Part shown: piece after piece, positions 32,910-43,195 of the stretch | How the letters are laid out: each line of letters opens with the position of its first letter | How positions within the stretch are numbered: the first letter of the stretch is position 1 | Origin: JAOUGY01 sp963792365 | Lineage (GTDB): Bacteria > Actinomycetota > Acidimicrobiia > Spongiisociales > ZC4RG35 | DNA: 64,000 bases | NCBI GenBank assembly: GCA_963792365.1 | Contig: CAWBVW010000005.1 | Coordinates: forward strand, 248,001-312,000 | Reading direction: 5' to 3' | The notes under the pieces: generated by a model | What the model was told of the DNA's origin: nothing | What the model saw: the letters and a program-made list of their open reading frames with translations, nothing else | Database searches by the model: none | Program-made: the position numbers and the translations under genes

Positions 32910-35636
32910 CTACGCGTATGGCGGGCCGTCGATTGCTCGAACAACCTGTGCATAGTCTTCGAAACCCGGGGCCTCGAAACGCTCATGGGCGTCGGTGGCG
33001 AGGGCGAACGCACGTCTGGCCGCCGAGTCGTTGGACATTCGCCGATCGAGCAGCCCTGCGTAGTGTCCGGCTGCAGGCAACGGCGCCCATGCGATTCCGC
33101 AGATCTGTGTCTCGATCGGTTCCCAAGCGCGCCGGACCACGGCCATCCAGTGAGGGTCTTCGAGTGCAATCGCGATTCCGGTCGCAGCAGCGAGACCCAT
33201 CGATCCCAAGAAGAACTCCGGCATGGCGGCAATGCGGCCCTCGCCAACGCGCGACATCACATACGCAGCCTGGGCAAGATCCCCCATGTCCACCTGCATC
33301 CACGTCTCGAGCAGACGAACGATTGGACCTCCCACGGCGTCGGCGAGAGCAGCCATGCGTGGCAGGTCCCGACCAGGGTCTCCGTCGAGTCGGTTGGCGA
33401 AGGCGTGGATGTAGATGTGCATCGCCATCGCAGTGTCGTTCCAGGAGTCGGCACCGGCAGCCAAGGCGTGATCGGCATGTGCCCTGGCCGCCGGCAGCCG
33501 CCCTTCCGCCAATGCGATCGTTGCCGCCAGCGACTCGATCCGCCATACGTCGATGTCCCGGGTGGGATGGTCCGCTGCCTGCAGCCCGGCCAGATAGCGG
33601 CGGAGGGCCGCACCATCCCCTGCCACGTGTATGCCACCTCGTGGGCGGCGGCGCCGTACTCCAGCGAACGCACCCTCCTACGTCGAAGGACGTCGATCTC
33701 CTCGTCCATGGCCACCACCGCGTCGAGCTCGGCGGGGCACGCGATCGCGACCCAGCGGGCGCTGAGAACACGATGTCGGGCATCGAGATCGGCACTTTGC
33801 CCGAGAACCTCCAACGCTGTGTCGGCCAGGTGACGTCGCTTCGAGAGGCCCTCGGTGAAGATCGAGAAGGAGGCTTGTTGGGCCACGACCTCGGCCGCGA
33901 TCTCGGCGGGCAACTCATCGAGATGTTGCGATGCCCTGTCGAGGAGTCCGAGGACCTCCGTCGATCTGTTGGCCCTCCACGGATCGTTGCCCCAGATTCC
34001 GAGCGCCGCTCGTGCCATGTGTGCCGTCATCTTCCGCCGCGGCAACGGCAAGGCCGAAGAGCCGGGCAGCCTCGTCGTACCGCACTCCACCAAGCGCGTC
34101 TTCCGCAGCAGTCACCGCAGCGTTGCGGGCGCGGTCGGCGCTCACTGCCGGTATCGCTGCCACCAGGTGGCGAGCCACCGAAGCGGAGTCGGAATCGTCC
34201 ATCTCGAGCACTTCGGCCAAGCTCCGGTGGAGCCTCGCCCGATCCGAGCGCGACAATTGCTCTTCCAATGCGGCCGTGATGAGAGCGTGGGCAAACTGGT
34301 AACGATCGAACCCGACCTCCAGGATCAACCGGGCCCCCATCGCCTGGGTGATCGCCGCTCTTGTCGCAGCTTGGTCCAAGCCCACCGAGCGTGCCGCCAC
34401 GCCGGCCACGAATTCCAGCCCGAGCAGCGCCCCAGCCGTCAGAAGCTCTGCCACGTCACCAGGCAGTCGGGCCAGCCGCTCCATCACGAGTCCGGAGACG
34501 GTGGCCGGCACCGAAGATGGGATGCCAATCACCAACTCCCTCAGCAACTCACTGGCGAAGAAGCCATTCCCTCCGGAGCGCTCGAACAACGCCGACTGGA
34601 CCTCACCGCCTCGAACGCTCCCGAGTGCCCGCTCCGCCAGGACAGCGACGTCTTCTTGGGACAGGCCGGCCATCGAGACGACCGACATGTCGTGGGATCT
34701 CCGTAAAGACTCGAGCCATGCGCTCGTCTCCGGGTCGAGGTCGTCGGCGGTGTCGCGACACGTGAGAATCACCATCACGCGGTCCGAGGGCAGCGACCGG
34801 AACATCCGAGACAGCAGATGCCTGGTCGCATCGCCCGCCCACTGAACGTCGTCGAGCACCATCAGCACCGGCGATCGACGCGCAAGCGTGGAGACCACAT
34901 CGATCACGGCCCGACCCAACCGGTACTCCTCCAGCGACGGATCCTCCAGGTCCGGCGAGGGTTCAACGCCCTGTTCCGTGAGATGAGGCATCACTCTCGC
35001 CAGGATCCGTTCGGCAGCGGAGACATCCGGGGCGCCAGGGTCAGTCGGTGAAACTCGCAGATGCCCCTCCATCGCATCCAACAGGGGGCCGAAACGCGCG
35101 GAACCTTGGCGCTCGCATCGGCCCGCCAGCAGGGTTGCATTGGTGGCGAGTCGGCGGGCAAATTCGACCGCAAGCCTCGTCTTTCCGGCCCCGGGCTCGC
35201 CTGCCAACACCGCGAGTTGAGTCGCACCCCCCAGCGTCCTGCGCCACATCCGCTCCCCCGGTTGGGCGTCTGCGCACAGCCGTGCCACCTCGGCTGCAGG
35301 CGTCCCGTGGATGTCGAACTCGGTACGGCGCACGTCTCCGGCCGACACTCCGAGTCGCAGCGCCAAGCCGGAGTTTGCACGCTGGATGGCGCACGCAGCC
35401 GCCAATGCGGCCGTGGCACTGCGGAAGAGGAGGAGCTGGCCGTCACCGGTTCCCTTGACGACCTCTCCCCCGTGCTCGGCGACCAACCCGGCCAGCTTCT
35501 GTTCGAGATCGCGGAGCAGCCGCTCGGCCTCGCCGTCGCCGAGATCGGTGCGGATGCGAGTCGAGTCCACGACGTCGTAAAGCACGACGGTTGCCGTCAC
35601 CAGTTCGCCTGCCACGGTCAGAGGGTACCGATCCAC
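32910..35636 (-). pseudogene. Class III cyclase-like/AAA ATPase/TPR regulator, two frameshifts
   Basis: A large regulator read in three segments. 35636 to about 34020: class III nucleotidyl cyclase-like domain (VLYDVVDSTR and GTGDGQLLLF carry the two metal-binding Asp), then an ATPase with Walker A AGEPGAGKTRLA and Walker B VLMVLDDVQWAGD. About 34040 to 33620 and 33620 to 32910: helical TPR-like repeats in two other frames. The second break sits at a GGGG run (33612-33617 region) where one added G restores WQGDGAALRRY. It resembles mycobacterial cyclase-ATPase regulators but lacks a LuxR-type HTH. It begins 13 bp after the MscS gene. True decay or sequencing indels. Confidence 0.75.
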
Positions 35637-35649
35637 CTCACAGACCGAC

Positions 35650-36582
35650 TCAGCCTGTAGCGTCGCCCTCCACCACCACCTCGCCAGGGTGCGAGATCGA
35701 GAGCGGTCCTTCGATGTAGGTTCTCACGGTCGGGTACGCGAGCTCGACGCTCGGTTCTTCGGCGATCGCGTCCAGGAGCTGCGCCCAGATCGCCTGCTCG
35801 AGGTTCCGGCGTTGACGTGCCCCCACCAGGTACCTGGCAGTGAGGAGGATTCCGCTGTCCCGTACCGTCAGGTACACCGTGGGTGTCAGCGCTCCGATGC
35901 GGATGTGATAGGACCGTGCAGTCTGGCGGATCCGATCACCTGCGGTCGCCTCGACGTCGGGGGCGTGCCGTTGCAGGGCTGCTTCGATCAAGGCCCGGGC
36001 CTTGCGGTGATCCGACTCGAACGTAACCAGGACCGGGATCTCGTGCCAGATGTATTGGAAACCCTCGGTGTAGTTGGCCACCTTGTTGGTGAAGACCACG
36101 CCGTTGGGGACGTGGACCAGGCGGCCGGTGGATTGTTCCGCATCCACCCACTCACCCACCTCCATCAGCGAGAACCTGAACAGCCTGATGTCCACTACAT
36201 CGCCCTTGGCGTCGGCGACCTCCACCCGGTCGCCCACCCGGAAGGGACGGCGACTGAGAATGTAGATCCACCCGGCGAGGTTCTTCAGCACGTCGGAAAG
36301 GGCGATCGCGACACCGGCCGAGATCAGCCCCAGGAAGGTGGGCAGGTCGTTGAAGGCGTCGACCCAAATCCATGCGATGGAGATGAGACCCACCACCGTG
36401 ACTGTGTAGGTGGCGGCTTTACGGGCCCGATACTCGTCCCACTCCTCCTGAAATCTCCGATGAAGAGCGCGCAAGATGGCCCACCGGCCCAGCACGAGGA
36501 CCGCGATCGTGATGATCGAGGCCAACACCTTCGAGATGGTGGCGGCGGAGATACCAAGCTGCTCTGCGATCCAACGGGTCAT
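35650..36582 (-). CDS. MscS-family mechanosensitive channel
   Basis: A 310 aa small-conductance mechanosensitive channel-like protein. Three N-terminal helices lead to the pore helix, visible as LGLISAGVAIALSDVLKNLAGWIYI; then RPFRVGDRVEV starts the beta domain, with VHVPNGVVFTNKVANY as in MscS. ATG 36582 (MTRWIAEQL) gives a normal start; upstream reading is artefactual. It precedes the cyclase/ATPase regulator by 13 bp, so they are probably co-transcribed. Confidence 0.9.
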   Translation of the reverse strand: MTRWIAEQLGISAATISKVLASIITIAVLVLGRWAILRALHRRFQEEWDEYRARKAATYTVTVVGLISIAWIWVDAFNDLPTFLGLISAGVAIALSDVLKNLAGWIYILSRRPFRVGDRVEVADAKGDVVDIRLFRFSLMEVGEWVDAEQSTGRLVHVPNGVVFTNKVANYTEGFQYIWHEIPVLVTFESDHRKARALIEAALQRHAPDVEATAGDRIRQTARSYHIRIGALTPTVYLTVRDSGILLTARYLVGARQRRNLEQAIWAQLLDAIAEEPSVELAYPTVRTYIEGPLSISHPGEVVVEGDATG

Positions 36583-36894
36583 GGCTCCAACGGGTAGGCA
36601 TCTGAAGTGTGCCACGCCAACCCCGGGCCGACCGAATACGGCACCCAGGGTATAGGTCCGCCGTTTTGGCGGACCACAGCCCACAGAACTGGGGCGGCTG
36701 GCGATGGTGGGGCGGTCGTTGCCGTCTCCGTGCGCCTCGCCGGAGCCGTCGCGGCGTTCTCGGGTTTGGCCTGCAGAGGCGAAGAACGCCCCCTAGTGTC
36801 GACGACGGGCGTGCGATTGGACCGCCCTGATGCACTACCCGATCGGAGACACTGCGGGCGTAGTTGACAGCCCCAAGACCATGGAGGCGACGAG
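36583..36894. other. Divergent intergenic region, MscS / YciI-like
   Basis: A 312-bp region between divergent genes. It holds a perfect 8-bp inverted repeat at 36655-36675 (listed separately). No gene with family features is visible; short open frames here are compositionally like noncoding high-GC DNA. Promoters for both flanking genes are expected but could not be assigned. Confidence 0.4.
36655..36675. repeat. 8-bp perfect inverted repeat, operator-like
   Basis: Arms GGTCCGCC (36655-36662) and GGCGGACC (36668-36675) flank GTTTT. It lies about 75 bp upstream of the MscS start and 220 bp upstream of the YciI-like start. It is a candidate regulator site; a terminator is unlikely because both neighbours start away from it. 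Confidence 0.4.
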
Positions 36895-37224
36895 ATGACC
36901 AAATTCATGTTGATCTACACAGGCGGAATGGGCATGGAGGCAGATCCTGAGGAACAGCAGAAGATCATGGCCGAGTGGGGAGCCTGGTACGACCAGTTGG
37001 GCGCTGCGATCGTCGACGGCGGCGCTCCATTCGCCGAGTCCAAGCACGTGACCAGCAGCGGCACGGGGGACGGACCGGGCGGAGGAACACCGGCGACCGG
37101 CTATACCGTCATCGAAGCGGATTCGCTCGACGCAGCCGTCGCCAAGTGTGAAAACCACCCCCACATCAACCACGGTGGGGACGTCGCCGTGTACACCTGC
37201 GTCGACATGAGCCCACAGCAGTAG
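36895..37224 (+). CDS. YciI/DGPF-domain small protein
   Basis: A 109 aa protein of the YCII-related (DGPF) family: MTKFMLIYTGG at the start, EWGAWYDQLGAAIVDGGAPF in the middle, and GYTVIEADSLDAAVAKCENHPH near the end, the usual ferredoxin-like pattern. Members are often linked to ECF sigma factors, but none is adjacent here. A GGAGGCGACGAG stretch precedes ATG 36895. Two strong hairpins follow the stop. Function unknown. Confidence 0.85.
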   Translation: MTKFMLIYTGGMGMEADPEEQQKIMAEWGAWYDQLGAAIVDGGAPFAESKHVTSSGTGDGPGGGTPATGYTVIEADSLDAAVAKCENHPHINHGGDVAVYTCVDMSPQQ

Positions 37225-37226
37225 CA

Positions 37227-37265
37227 GTGTGGTTGAGCCTCCCTGATGCGGGAGCTCAACCGCAC
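37227..37265 (+). terminator. Hairpin terminator after the YciI-like gene
   Basis: The stem runs from 37227-37243 to 37250-37265: 16 pairs with one bulged C at 37238 and one G-T wobble, and a TGATGC loop. It begins 2 bp after the YciI-like stop. There is no T-tract, common in high-GC actinobacteria. Confidence 0.65.
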
Positions 37266-37271
37266 GCCCAC

Positions 37272-37302
37272 GGCAGCAGGCACCGCATCGGTGCCTGCTG
37301 CC
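37272..37302 (+). terminator. Second hairpin, perfect 14-bp stem
   Basis: Arms 37272-37285 and 37289-37302 are perfect 14-base complements around a CAT loop, only 6 bp after the previous hairpin. Together they insulate the histidine kinase-surface protein pair starting at 37416. There is no T-run. Confidence 0.62.
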
Positions 37303-37415
37303 TGTCACGTCGGCCGAACCATCCGATCTTCATCCGCCGGTGGGCGCCTCTCCGACGTCGCAACGCGAGCAGGAGCGGCTCTTAGAGTTCGCCTCCCCGT
37401 GCCGACTGGCGAAGC

Positions 37416-38822
37416 ATGGAGGGCTTTACCCGCCTCACTGAGCATGCCCACTCGGCTTCATTGGTGAAGAACCGGACTGTCGCCGTGCTGATAGGCGCGC
37501 TCGTGGTTGCCCTGGCGATCAGCCTTGCCCTGGTGTCTGCCAGCGCGCGAAACACAGATCGCATCACGCGCAACGCCGAGAGCCTCCATTGGACGAACTC
37601 GGCGTTGGGAAGTGCCGCCGTGGCACGTGTTGCCAACGCCCAGGCGGTGTTCTTCGCCGTGGACGAATCGATAGGCGTTGCTTCAACGGCTGCAACCCAG
37701 ACGGCCATCACCGAGGCCCGGTCGGCGCTCACATCCGTTGAGGGACTCACCGGATCCGTACCCTCTGACGTGAGCCCAACTGCTGTCGAGCGAGTTCGCC
37801 GATTCATCGATGCGGCGCGTGACGTACTCGACCTGGTCGACAACGGTGAGGTGACAGCCGCACTCGTCGAGAGCAAAGCCAAGCTGGAACCGGCTTTCGT
37901 CGAACTGGAGAATGACCTCGAAGAAGCGCAGTCGATCATCCGCGGTCGAATCGCCGACACACAGGCGACGGCAGGACGGCTCGCCACGGTGACCCAGATC
38001 GTCGTCACGCTCCTGATACCGCTGGTGGCAGTCGTCACATATCGGAGGATCGTTCGCCGCCAGGTTCGAGAACGCAGCATCGTGGCCGACGCCAAGCTCC
38101 AAGCCGAACGGGCTTTGAACAAGGCCAAGGACGAGTTCATCGCAGGCTTGTCTCACGAGTTCCGCACACCCCTGACGTCCATCTACGGGTTCTCAGAGGT
38201 TCTCATCGAGTCGGGCATCGTCGACCCGGAGTCGAGCCTGGAACTGATCAACCTCATCAACATGGAGTCCGCCGAGCTGTCACGGATGGTCGAAGACCTG
38301 CTCACAGCCGCCCGCCTGGAATCGGAAGCACTCACCATCGTCTCCACCTCCGTCGATCCGGCCACCGAGCTCGAGGCGGTGTTGAGCCCGATGCGGCGCT
38401 CCGGCACCGAAGTCGACATGGATCTGGCCGAGGGACCCGTGCTCGCCGACGCCCTCCGGCTCCGCCAGATCCTGAGGAATCTGCTGTCGAATGCCACCAA
38501 GTACGGTGGCGGACGTATCGGCGTGATCGGGAGGCGCCAGGGCACCTCGTACGTGTGCTCAGTCGTCGATGATGGGCCAGGCGTGCCGCCGGAGATCGCC
38601 GATCGGCTGTTCGAACGCTTCGTTCACGACGGTCGCAACGCACTGCTGGCAGGAAGCGTCGGGCTTGGCCTCAACATTGCGCGGTCCCTCGCGATCGAGA
38701 TGGGAGGCTCCCTCGAGTACCGTCGAGATGGCGCGTTCACAGTCTTCACCTTTTCGCTGCCGCTCGCCGCTGTGGAGAGCGACAACGAACTATGGGCGCT
38801 TCTGCGGGTCGGGACTACGTGA
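37416..38822 (+). CDS. Membrane sensor histidine kinase
   Basis: A 468 aa kinase with helices at about 20-42 and 189-209 enclosing a roughly 145-residue extracytoplasmic sensor without a recognised domain. HisKA has the phospho-accepting His247 in LSHEFRTPLTS. HATPase_c shows the N-box RNLLSNATKYGGG, G1 VDDGPGVPPE and G2 GSVGLGLNIAR. No response regulator gene is adjacent. Instead its TGA overlaps the ATG of a secreted Ig-repeat protein (TGATG), so the two are made together. ATG 37416 is taken as the start; no clear Shine-Dalgarno. Confidence 0.88.
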   Translation: MEGFTRLTEHAHSASLVKNRTVAVLIGALVVALAISLALVSASARNTDRITRNAESLHWTNSALGSAAVARVANAQAVFFAVDESIGVASTAATQTAITEARSALTSVEGLTGSVPSDVSPTAVERVRRFIDAARDVLDLVDNGEVTAALVESKAKLEPAFVELENDLEEAQSIIRGRIADTQATAGRLATVTQIVVTLLIPLVAVVTYRRIVRRQVRERSIVADAKLQAERALNKAKDEFIAGLSHEFRTPLTSIYGFSEVLIESGIVDPESSLELINLINMESAELSRMVEDLLTAARLESEALTIVSTSVDPATELEAVLSPMRRSGTEVDMDLAEGPVLADALRLRQILRNLLSNATKYGGGRIGVIGRRQGTSYVCSVVDDGPGVPPEIADRLFERFVHDGRNALLAGSVGLGLNIARSLAIEMGGSLEYRRDGAFTVFTFSLPLAAVESDNELWALLRVGTT

Positions 38823-41426
38823 TGGCGGGAGGCCGACGCCTGACGCTCAGGCGGGACCGAACACGACAGGCCGTCGCTGCAGGCACGCTCGCTGGGTTGG
38901 CATTCAGCATGCTGGCTCCTCTGCCCAGTTCCGCTGCCGCCCCGCGGCAGTACCGAGACGAGTTCACTGCGCCGGGCGTGTACAACGGATCCAACGGCTC
39001 CGACCCGTGGAACGGCCCATGGGTGGAGTTCGGCGACGACTTCAACCCTGGTACGGGCGCCGTAGCGGCCAGCAACGAGGCCCACTGCCCCGACGGCGCG
39101 TGCCTCGTCATCGGCAAGGATTCCAATCCGAGCGCATCGATCGTCAGGGGATTCAACAGCGCTGGGGCTGCGACGATCTCCCTGACGTTCGACTTCAAAC
39201 GCCACGTGCATGATGCCGGAACCGGCGAGGTGAGGCTCCTCGCCACCGCCAATGGCCTCTCGTGGGACACGCTCGATGTCTTTCCGCTGTCGGTCGATGA
39301 TGGATCTCCGCAGTCCGCCTCATTCGACATCTCGGCGTATGCCGGGACATTCGCCGCCGTCGGCTTCTCCCTCGTATCCGGCCTCGATGACAGCCACATG
39401 AACATCGACAACATCCAGGTCATCGCCGCGAACTCCGACGCTCCCGAGTTCGACAACGTCCTCGCTGGTCGCACCGACGCGGAAGGTGATGTGGTTTCGA
39501 TCGACGCGGGCGCCACCGATCCGAACGAGCGACACGCTGAGCTATTCGGCCACCGGACTGCCGCCAGGCGTCTCGATCGACACCGCAAGCGGTTTGATAA
39601 CCGGCACCATCGGCTACACGGCGGCGGCATCCAGCCCATACGCCGTGCAGGTCGTGGTGACCGATCCCGCCCTCAACTCCGACGTCGAGAGCTTCACCTG
39701 GACCGTCACCAACACCAACCGTGATCCGAGCGCAGCGGACCGGTCGGCTTCGGTTGCAGAGGACGACCCGACAGGTGTGACCATCGACCTCCTCGACCCC
39801 GGCTACGTGTCGGATCCCGACCTCGACACGCTCGTGATGTCCGCAATCGACACGACACTCATCACCGGAGGCGTCGTGGTGGACAATGGGGACGGCACGG
39901 TGACCTACACTCCGGCCGCCGACTTCGACCAGACCGACACCTTCGGCTACACGGTCGGCGACGGGCAGGGCGGATCCGCAACCGCCAATGTCACCGTCAC
40001 CGTGAACGGCTCGCCCGACGATCCTGTGCTCGACCCACCACCGGCCATCTCCATCGCCGAGGAGACCGTCGCCACCTTCACGGCCACGGCCCATGATCCC
40101 GATACGGGCGCGGTCCTTTTGTACTCCCTCGTCGATGGACCCGATCCGGTCCCGGCCGCAGCGTCGATCGACAGCGGAACGGGTGCGTTCTCGTGGCTGA
40201 CCGACGAGTCTGACGGGCCCGGGACATACAGGTTCACACTCCGGGTCACCGACGACACGTTGCGGTTCGATGAAGCGCAGGTCACAGTGGACGTCGCAGA
40301 ATCGAACCGGGCGCCGATTCTCGGACCGGTGTTGGACCAGGTGCATGCCGAGGCGGACTCGGTCGGCCTTGCGATACCGGTCTCCGATCCTGACATCCCT
40401 ACCGGCACACTGACGTTCGGGGCAACCGGTTTACCCAGCGGCCTCAGCATCGATCCGGCGACAGGGGTGATCGCAGGCGTGGTGTCCTATGACGCGGCGG
40501 TTGGCTCACCCCACGCGGTCACGGTGACGGTCCAGGATTCCGGTGCTCCGCCTCTTGCCGATACGGTCGCATTCAACTGGTCGATCATCGACACCAATCG
40601 GGCTCCCCTCGCCGGCCCGCCGCCGGCCGACGTCACGGCGGTGGAGGGCGATTCCGTGACGGTTGCGCCCTCGTTCTCCGACGCAGATGGCGACGTGCTC
40701 CTCTACTCCGCAACCGGGCTTCCCTCGGGGCTCGACATCGACCCGGCAACGGGAGTCATCACGGGGGTCATCGCCACCGGGACTGCACAGGTGGTCCCCT
40801 ATACGGCGGTCGTGACCGCCGTCGACCCGTCGGGCGCACCAGCCATCTCGACGTTCACGATCGACGTTTCCGCTCCTCCGGTGCCGTCGACCACATCGAC
40901 ATCCACGACGACGACAACGACAAGCACAACATCCACGACGATGCCACCGGCCACCACGTCGACGACCGCCCCACCCATCACTCCCAGCAGCACCACCAGC
41001 ACGACGGCGCCGATCAGTTCGACCACGGTCCCTCCCGTGACAGCCACCGGCACCACCACGCCAACGCTGCCGACGACAACCACTACGACCGTCCCCACCA
41101 CGGGTACCCCGATCGAGGAGATCGTGGCACCGCCTTCGACAAGTCCAGGGTCGTCCACGACCGTCCCCGAACTCGACGCCCAGGTACGCGAGGAGATCTC
41201 GGAGATCAAGGACGATCTCCTGGTCGAAGTCGGAGGGGCATCCGGTTCGGAAGCGGCCGCAGGCGGACGTCGCGGCCTCGAGCCACGCGAAGGCCTCGCC
41301 GTGACGTTCGTGTCAGCGGTCGAAACCCTGCGATCCCATCTGCTCACTTCCCTGCTTCTGGGGATGGGGGTCGCGATCCTCCTGTTGCTCGGCATAGACG
41401 AGCGCGAAGAGCCAGTTCCGGTTTGA
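38822..41426 (+). pseudogene. Surface-anchored Ig-like repeat protein, one-base frameshift
   Basis: A secreted multidomain protein of about 868 codons. It has a twin-Arg-like charged start and hydrophobic signal ending PSSAAA, a jelly-roll-like domain (about 38960-39420), then Ig-like repeats with the putative-Ig signature in three places: YSATGLPPGVSID, FGATGLPSGLSID and YSATGLPSGLDID. A cadherin-like segment, a Thr/Ser/Pro-rich stalk (about 40875-41160) and a C-terminal helix (about 41336-41400) follow. The frame changes near 39528: deleting the A at 39528 restores DPNGDTLSYSATG exactly, so a single inserted base is likely. It overlaps the upstream kinase gene. Confidence 0.8.
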
Positions 41427-41456
41427 GCACCAGCTGCCTTCGAAGTCTCTCGTGGG

Positions 41457-41966
41457 CTACGAGTCGGGGAGAGCCTCGAGCAGCCTCATCTCGTGCTTGG
41501 CGAGCACCTCGATGATCCGCTCGGCACTTGGCATCTGATCGACCGGCATCGGGTCCAGGGACGACTCCATGGGTACTCCGATCTCCTCGAAGAACTCTTT
41601 CTGGTGGACCACGGGTGCGTAAAGCGCGAGGACCTTCCCCATGGTGTCGCCCACATTCCGGAACCCATGGGGCACGTTCCCCGGCACGTGGATGGTCGCA
41701 CCAACCGGCGCTTCGATTGCGTACTTCTCCCCTTGCTCGTCCTGCCCGTAGACCTCATACCGGCCTTCGAGGATCCAGAAGGTCTCTTGCGGAACGTGGG
41801 TGTGTAGGAATGCCGGTCCACCGCCCGGTTCGCTGGCGATCTCTGTGAGGAAGTAGGCGTTGTCGGATTGATCGGCGGTGATCTTGAACGTGACAACGTC
41901 GCCGAGCACGAACAGGGCCTTGCCTTCGTTGGGTCCGAGTGTGAAGTGCCTGGAATCGGAACTCAT
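41457..41966 (-). CDS. Cupin-domain protein, quercetinase-like
   Basis: A 169 aa single cupin barrel. Motif 1 is FLHTHVPQETFWILEG with metal ligands His-x-His and Glu; motif 2 is PGNVPHGFRNVG with the fourth ligand His. This is the pattern of small metal-binding cupins annotated as quercetin 2,3-dioxygenase-like, although the real substrate is usually unknown. ATG 41966 (MSSDSRHFTLG) is chosen; upstream reading lacks family features. It converges with the surface protein gene. Confidence 0.85.
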   Translation of the reverse strand: MSSDSRHFTLGPNEGKALFVLGDVVTFKITADQSDNAYFLTEIASEPGGGPAFLHTHVPQETFWILEGRYEVYGQDEQGEKYAIEAPVGATIHVPGNVPHGFRNVGDTMGKVLALYAPVVHQKEFFEEIGVPMESSLDPMPVDQMPSAERIIEVLAKHEMRLLEALPDS

Positions 41967-42217
41967 GGACGCCTCGAGTAGATCGGCGATTTCGAGTCCT
42001 CCCGGAGCGCTCGGGGGACGGTGACCCAGCGTAGACTCGGCCGCCTGCGACTGTCGGACGACCTGCCGCCGACCTGGGTCAGATCGCCGACCCATGGCGC
42101 ATGCACAACGGGCCTCGGCATACGTTCCCGTCTGCGCGGTCAGCGGTATCCCGCCTGGCGGTTCAAAGACATTCCACGTCGACCCGTTTAGTGGGGCGCC
42201 TCAAGACTCCCTCGCCG

Positions 42218-42901
42218 TCACTCTCCCGTTGCGGCGCCGTCCAGGACTGCGGCAAGCTGAGCGGGTTGGCTCACCATCGGCCAGTGCCCCGAATCGAGGT
42301 CCACAAATGTGATCCGCGTTGCCCGCGCGAGTTCGGGAACATCGCCCGCGTCGATCCATGCCTTGGCCTGGTCGGGGTCGTATTCCGGGCACACGAGAAG
42401 CGCCGGGACGTCGAATCGCCGTTCATCGGTCAGGCGCACCACGCCTCTCGCCACACCCTCTGGAACGGGAACGGCGACCAACGCGATACGGCCGCGATCG
42501 ACGTCGTCGAGGTCGGCGGCGTCAGGACCTTCGAAGGGCTCCCAGCCGGGGAAGGCCATGACCCCGCCCACCACCGGGAAGAAGTCCGCGTAGGCGTCAC
42601 CGTCAGAACCCGGAAACCCGCCGATCAGCACGACCTGATCGATGGCACCGGGCCGCCTATCGGCGATCATCCACGCCAGGGTGCACGCCGCAGAATGACC
42701 GACGACCATCGGTGAATCGGCCTGATCGACGATCGCAAGAACGGCATCGACCTGATCGGTAAGCGTCGCCGTCCTGGACCCGTCGTCGACCCCCGGGAGA
42801 GCGACCGGCATCGGCCGGTGACCGCGACTCTCGAGCTCTGCGCACACCTCGGTCCAGATCGCCTGCGGAAGCCAGAGACCGGCAATGAGAACGATGTCCA
42901 T
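42218..42901 (-). CDS. Alpha/beta hydrolase
   Basis: A 227 aa alpha/beta hydrolase. It starts VLIAGLWLPQAIW (oxyanion loop region), with the nucleophile elbow MVVGHSAACTLAW (Ser in GHSAA), acid residue probably in CPEYDPDQA and His in SGHWPMVSQP. Full catalytic triad present and length normal. The family is close to small esterases related to AB_hydrolase_6 and the substrate is unknown. It follows the cupin gene on the same strand after a gap of about 250 bp. Confidence 0.85.
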   Translation of the reverse strand: MDIVLIAGLWLPQAIWTEVCAELESRGHRPMPVALPGVDDGSRTATLTDQVDAVLAIVDQADSPMVVGHSAACTLAWMIADRRPGAIDQVVLIGGFPGSDGDAYADFFPVVGGVMAFPGWEPFEGPDAADLDDVDRGRIALVAVPVPEGVARGVVRLTDERRFDVPALLVCPEYDPDQAKAWIDAGDVPELARATRITFVDLDSGHWPMVSQPAQLAAVLDGAATGE

Positions 42902-43195
42902 CCGCCAACTGTAGAGATGGTCGGCCGCCGATCTCCTTCACTTCGACAACGGAGCGCCGCAGCCTTCAACTGTGGTCTGAGACCGGCTCTGGTCGTAGGA
43001 GCTCCTGGCCGCATCGACATGCGGTACGCCGATGCCGAGGTGATCGATCGGCATGTCCGTGTCCCGTGGCTGGTCTCGTCGACAACCACGGTCAGCATTT
43101 CGACGGAATCGACCGGCACCTCGTCGCGAGCCAACCTTGGCGGCTTCCATCCGGCTGCCGCGATACCCTCTCGCAGAGTCGTCTGGAGGATCACC

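Noticed and set aside
36864..36869. TTGACA as a -35 box for the YciI-like gene
   Set aside because: No -10 element at proper spacing; the start codon follows too closely.
40875..41160. Thr-codon-rich repeats (ACC/ACG runs) as a possible CRISPR or VNTR
   Set aside because: It is the Thr/Ser/Pro stalk of the surface protein; there are no regular spacers or exact repeat units.
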